This document shows positions 62,200-64,000 of a DNA stretch of 64,000 bases, in pieces (positions within the stretch are counted from its first letter, which is position 1; every line of letters starts with the position of its first letter). The notes beneath the pieces were generated by a model. The model was not told the DNA's origin and made no database searches. It saw only the letters and a program-made list of their open reading frames with translations. The position numbers and the translations under genes are program-made. Origin of the DNA: an uncultured Rhodanobacteraceae bacterium (lineage in GTDB: Bacteria > Pseudomonadota > Gammaproteobacteria > Xanthomonadales > SZUA-5); the NCBI GenBank assembly GCA_937928755.1, contig CALEZI010000049.1, forward strand, positions 1 through 64,000. The letters are read 5' to 3'.

Positions 62200-62247
62200 G
62201 AGGGCACGAGGGCACGAGGGCACGAGGGCACGAGGGCACGAGGGCAC
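62200..62247 (+). repeat. 8-bp simple tandem repeat
   Basis: GAGGGCAC is repeated six times without error. Eight is not a multiple of three, so copy number changes would shift a reading frame, but no gene runs through it. It lies about 216 bases upstream of the tetR-like gene. Between it and that gene I see nothing else that is recognisable. Confidence 0.9.
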
Positions 62248-62463
62248 GAGAAAGGCTCGCAGATCGCGAGCACTTTCGTGCTGTGCGCCGCGAGTTTCGT
62301 GGTGCCGGGCGCTCAATACGCTCCGCACGGCAAAAAGAAGGGTTAACGCAAGCGACACGGAAGCTCTCGGCGTGGTCAGGGCGATGCCGATCTGCAAGGC
62401 ATATTGCATCGCCATATTTGAACGGCGTATGCTTTTGCTCATCGTATACGTTTCGGATCCACC

Positions 62464-63132
62464 ATGACGGCATTTCTCGGTAGCGAGGGCAGTCGCCGCT
62501 TGCGCAAGCGCGCGCAAACCGCCAACCACCTCGCGGCTACGGCATTCCGTCTGTTCGAGACGCACGGCTACGATGCCGTCGCGATGGAGCAGATCGCCGA
62601 GGAAGCGGACGTGGCAAAGGCCACGCTCTACAACTATTTCCCGGTCAAGGAAGCGCTGATCGCACATCGTTTCCGCGAGGACATCGCCGCGGGCATGGTC
62701 GAGCGAGCGGCTGCGCTCAGCGCATGCGAGACCTTCGAAACGCGGATGCAGTTTCTGTTGCGCGAATCGGCGGCCTGGCACACAGCACGCAAAGCCTACC
62801 TGCCCCAGTACCTCAGGTATCTGACCAGTCAGGCACGCTACGGCGACGAGACGCCGCGTGCCGGTGCGGCCGACAGCGGCAGCCGGCAGATCCTCACCCA
62901 GATGTTCGCGGCCGCCCAGGACTCGGGCGAGGTCGATACAAGGCAGACGGCGGCACAGATCGCGTGGAGCTTCGAGTACCTGCTGTTTGGTGCGGTCGCC
63001 GCCTGGCTTACCGACCCGAGCCTGGATCTGACGACCCGATTTCTCGCCGCGTTCGACCTGGCCATGCGCGGGATGGCGACTTCCCCGGGAACAAAGAATC
63101 CGAAGTCACCTGACGCAGGAGCCAAATCTTGA
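62464..63132 (+). CDS. TetR family transcriptional regulator
   Basis: A 222-residue regulator. The helix-turn-helix domain is residues 15-65 (RAQTANHLAATAFRLFETHGYDAVAMEQIAEEADVAKATLYNYFPVKEALI), followed by a helical ligand domain. It probably controls the overlapping cytochrome P450 gene and may sense its substrate. Its TGA overlaps the P450 TTG start (TTGA). ATG at 62464 is directly preceded by TCCACC, with no clear Shine-Dalgarno. Confidence 0.93.
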   Translation: MTAFLGSEGSRRLRKRAQTANHLAATAFRLFETHGYDAVAMEQIAEEADVAKATLYNYFPVKEALIAHRFREDIAAGMVERAAALSACETFETRMQFLLRESAAWHTARKAYLPQYLRYLTSQARYGDETPRAGAADSGSRQILTQMFAAAQDSGEVDTRQTAAQIAWSFEYLLFGAVAAWLTDPSLDLTTRFLAAFDLAMRGMATSPGTKNPKSPDAGAKS

Positions 63133-64000
63133 CCTCAGACAGCGGCACCGACACAGCGCCGATCAGCGCAGCCCCACTGGGACTGCCGCTGCTCACCACC
63201 ATCCAGAAGGACCCGCTGGGCGCCGCCACCCAGTTCCAGCGCCGCTTTGGCGACGTCGCTCGACTGAGCATTCTGTTTCGGCGCATCTACTACTTTTTCA
63301 CCCCGGAAGCCGCGCGCCAAATCCTGGTCGATCACCAATCGGATTTCACTCGCGAAGCGCGCTTGCTCAAGATCTTCGAATCCTTTCAGGGCAAGAACGT
63401 CCTGACCACGGAAGGCCCGGACTGGGAGCGTCAACGACGGATATTGACGCCCGGGTTCTCGCCCAAACGCATCGCCGGCTACATGGAACTGATGCGCGCC
63501 GCGATCGAAGCCAGTGTCGGCGACGAACTGCCCGTCGAGGCAGGCCGCAGTGCGTCGGTCGACGTCGATTTCCTGACGACGCGGATCACCATGGACGTCA
63601 TCCTGCGCACGCTGTTCTCCCATGCAACCACCCGGGCCGAGGCGAGCCAGGTTTCAACCGCCATCCGCGCGCTGACCCGTCAAAGCATGCGAGAGGTGTA
63701 TTGGGCCTTCATTCCGCCCGTGTGGATGCCTTATCCCGGGCGTGCCGCCAAGCTCAAGCACTTGCAAACCATCAATGCGCTGATCGCCACGCACATCAAG
63801 GCGCGAACCAGCAATACGAGCAGCGCTGGCACGCGGAACGACGTGTTGGACATGCTGTTGGCGGCGCGTGACGACGCGCCGACGACGAGCAGCGCATCAC
63901 TGACTTCTCGTGAGATTCACGACAACTGCATGTCGCTGTTCACCGCGGGATTCGATACCGCGTCGTCCGCGCTGACCTGGTGGATTGGTCTGATGGCGAC
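63129..64000 (+). CDS. cytochrome P450, 3' end outside the window
   Basis: The first 290 residues of a cytochrome P450. The N-terminal part has LLTTIQKDPLGAATQFQRRFGDV, the C-helix motif WERQRRILTPGFSPKRI that contacts heme, and the I-helix oxygen-activation motif LFTAGFDTASSALTWW. The ExxR and heme-cysteine motifs lie beyond base 64000. The start is TTG at 63129, overlapping the regulator's TGA (TTGA), with AGGAG seven bases before it; no ATG near the N-terminus fits. No membrane anchor, so probably a soluble bacterial enzyme hydroxylating an unknown hydrophobic substrate. Confidence 0.92.
   Translation, partial: MTSDSGTDTAPISAAPLGLPLLTTIQKDPLGAATQFQRRFGDVARLSILFRRIYYFFTPEAARQILVDHQSDFTREARLLKIFESFQGKNVLTTEGPDWERQRRILTPGFSPKRIAGYMELMRAAIEASVGDELPVEAGRSASVDVDFLTTRITMDVILRTLFSHATTRAEASQVSTAIRALTRQSMREVYWAFIPPVWMPYPGRAAKLKHLQTINALIATHIKARTSNTSSAGTRNDVLDMLLAARDDAPTTSSASLTSREIHDNCMSLFTAGFDTASSALTWWIGLMA

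Noticed and set aside
62418..62450. TTGAAC and TATACG as a sigma-70 promoter for the TetR gene
   Set aside because: The spacing is about 21 bases, too long for a standard promoter, and no better pair is nearby.
61745..62473. Open minus-strand frame with Arg/Pro/Ser repeats
   Set aside because: It is produced by the 8-bp repeat and palindromes; it has no start signal, no domain and overlaps the kinase end.

Overview
The window is high-GC chromosomal DNA from a gammaproteobacterium, most likely a Xanthomonadales member (Lysobacteraceae/Rhodanobacteraceae type). The reasons are the short palindromic extragenic repeats of the GTGGGAGCG and GTGGGTCCAGAC kinds, a secreted protein ending in FSDGFE, orphan MacB/FtsX-like permeases, BlaI/M56-TonB pairs, type IV pilin genes, and many Ser/Thr-kinase and ECF-sigma regulators. 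The lineage is inferred; no rRNA or tRNA gene is present to fix it. I see no intact insertion sequence, prophage or CRISPR array.

Layout. 0-10 kb: pyruvate kinase, a 165-bp MITE-like inverted-repeat element, a GST-like protein, an orphan FtsX-type permease, a GGDEF cyclase, a broken FKBP lipoprotein gene, the YpfJ-type metallopeptidase and a second orphan permease. 10-18 kb: an M56 peptidase-TonB fusion with its BlaI repressor and operators, a tandem palindrome array, an SDR, a PhnA-like protein, a secreted beta-lactamase-fold hydrolase and a bacterial lipoxygenase. 18-28 kb: a 1673-residue kinase/AAA/GAF/GGDEF protein, a GNAT, a secreted protein and a CadC-like TPR regulator. 28-39 kb: a DUF2256/Fe-S photolyase pair, an ABC exporter, a Uma2 protein, a methyltransferase, a SOUL protein, an APC permease and an S9 peptidase.

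39-54 kb: a YtrA-type GntR/ABC/membrane-protein operon with a perfect operator dyad, a second FKBP gene with an amber codon in its lipobox, a TPR Ser/Thr kinase, a three-gene pilin-like operon with overlapping stops and starts, an alpha/beta hydrolase, a crystallin-fold secreted protein, and an ECF sigma/TPR-kinase module. 53.6-54.5 kb holds the strangest locus: an exported acidic and proline-rich protein carrying a C-terminal MbtH-like domain, coupled by GTGA to a carbamoyltransferase gene cut off after about 35 recognisable codons. 54.6-64 kb: an AbgT-family transporter, a coupled sensor-kinase/response-regulator/sensor-kinase operon of visibly lower GC, a degraded stretch with repeats, and a TetR regulator overlapping a cytochrome P450 gene that runs off the end.

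Working together: many genes are sensory or envelope functions (two Ser/Thr kinases with TPRs, an ECF partner, two cyclases, a two-component cluster, a BlaR-like pair). Three gene wrecks (two FKBP lipoprotein copies and the carbamoyltransferase) and a propeller-like remnant point to ongoing loss. Palindromic repeats occupy most of the larger intergenic spaces, often between convergent genes where they may also end transcription.
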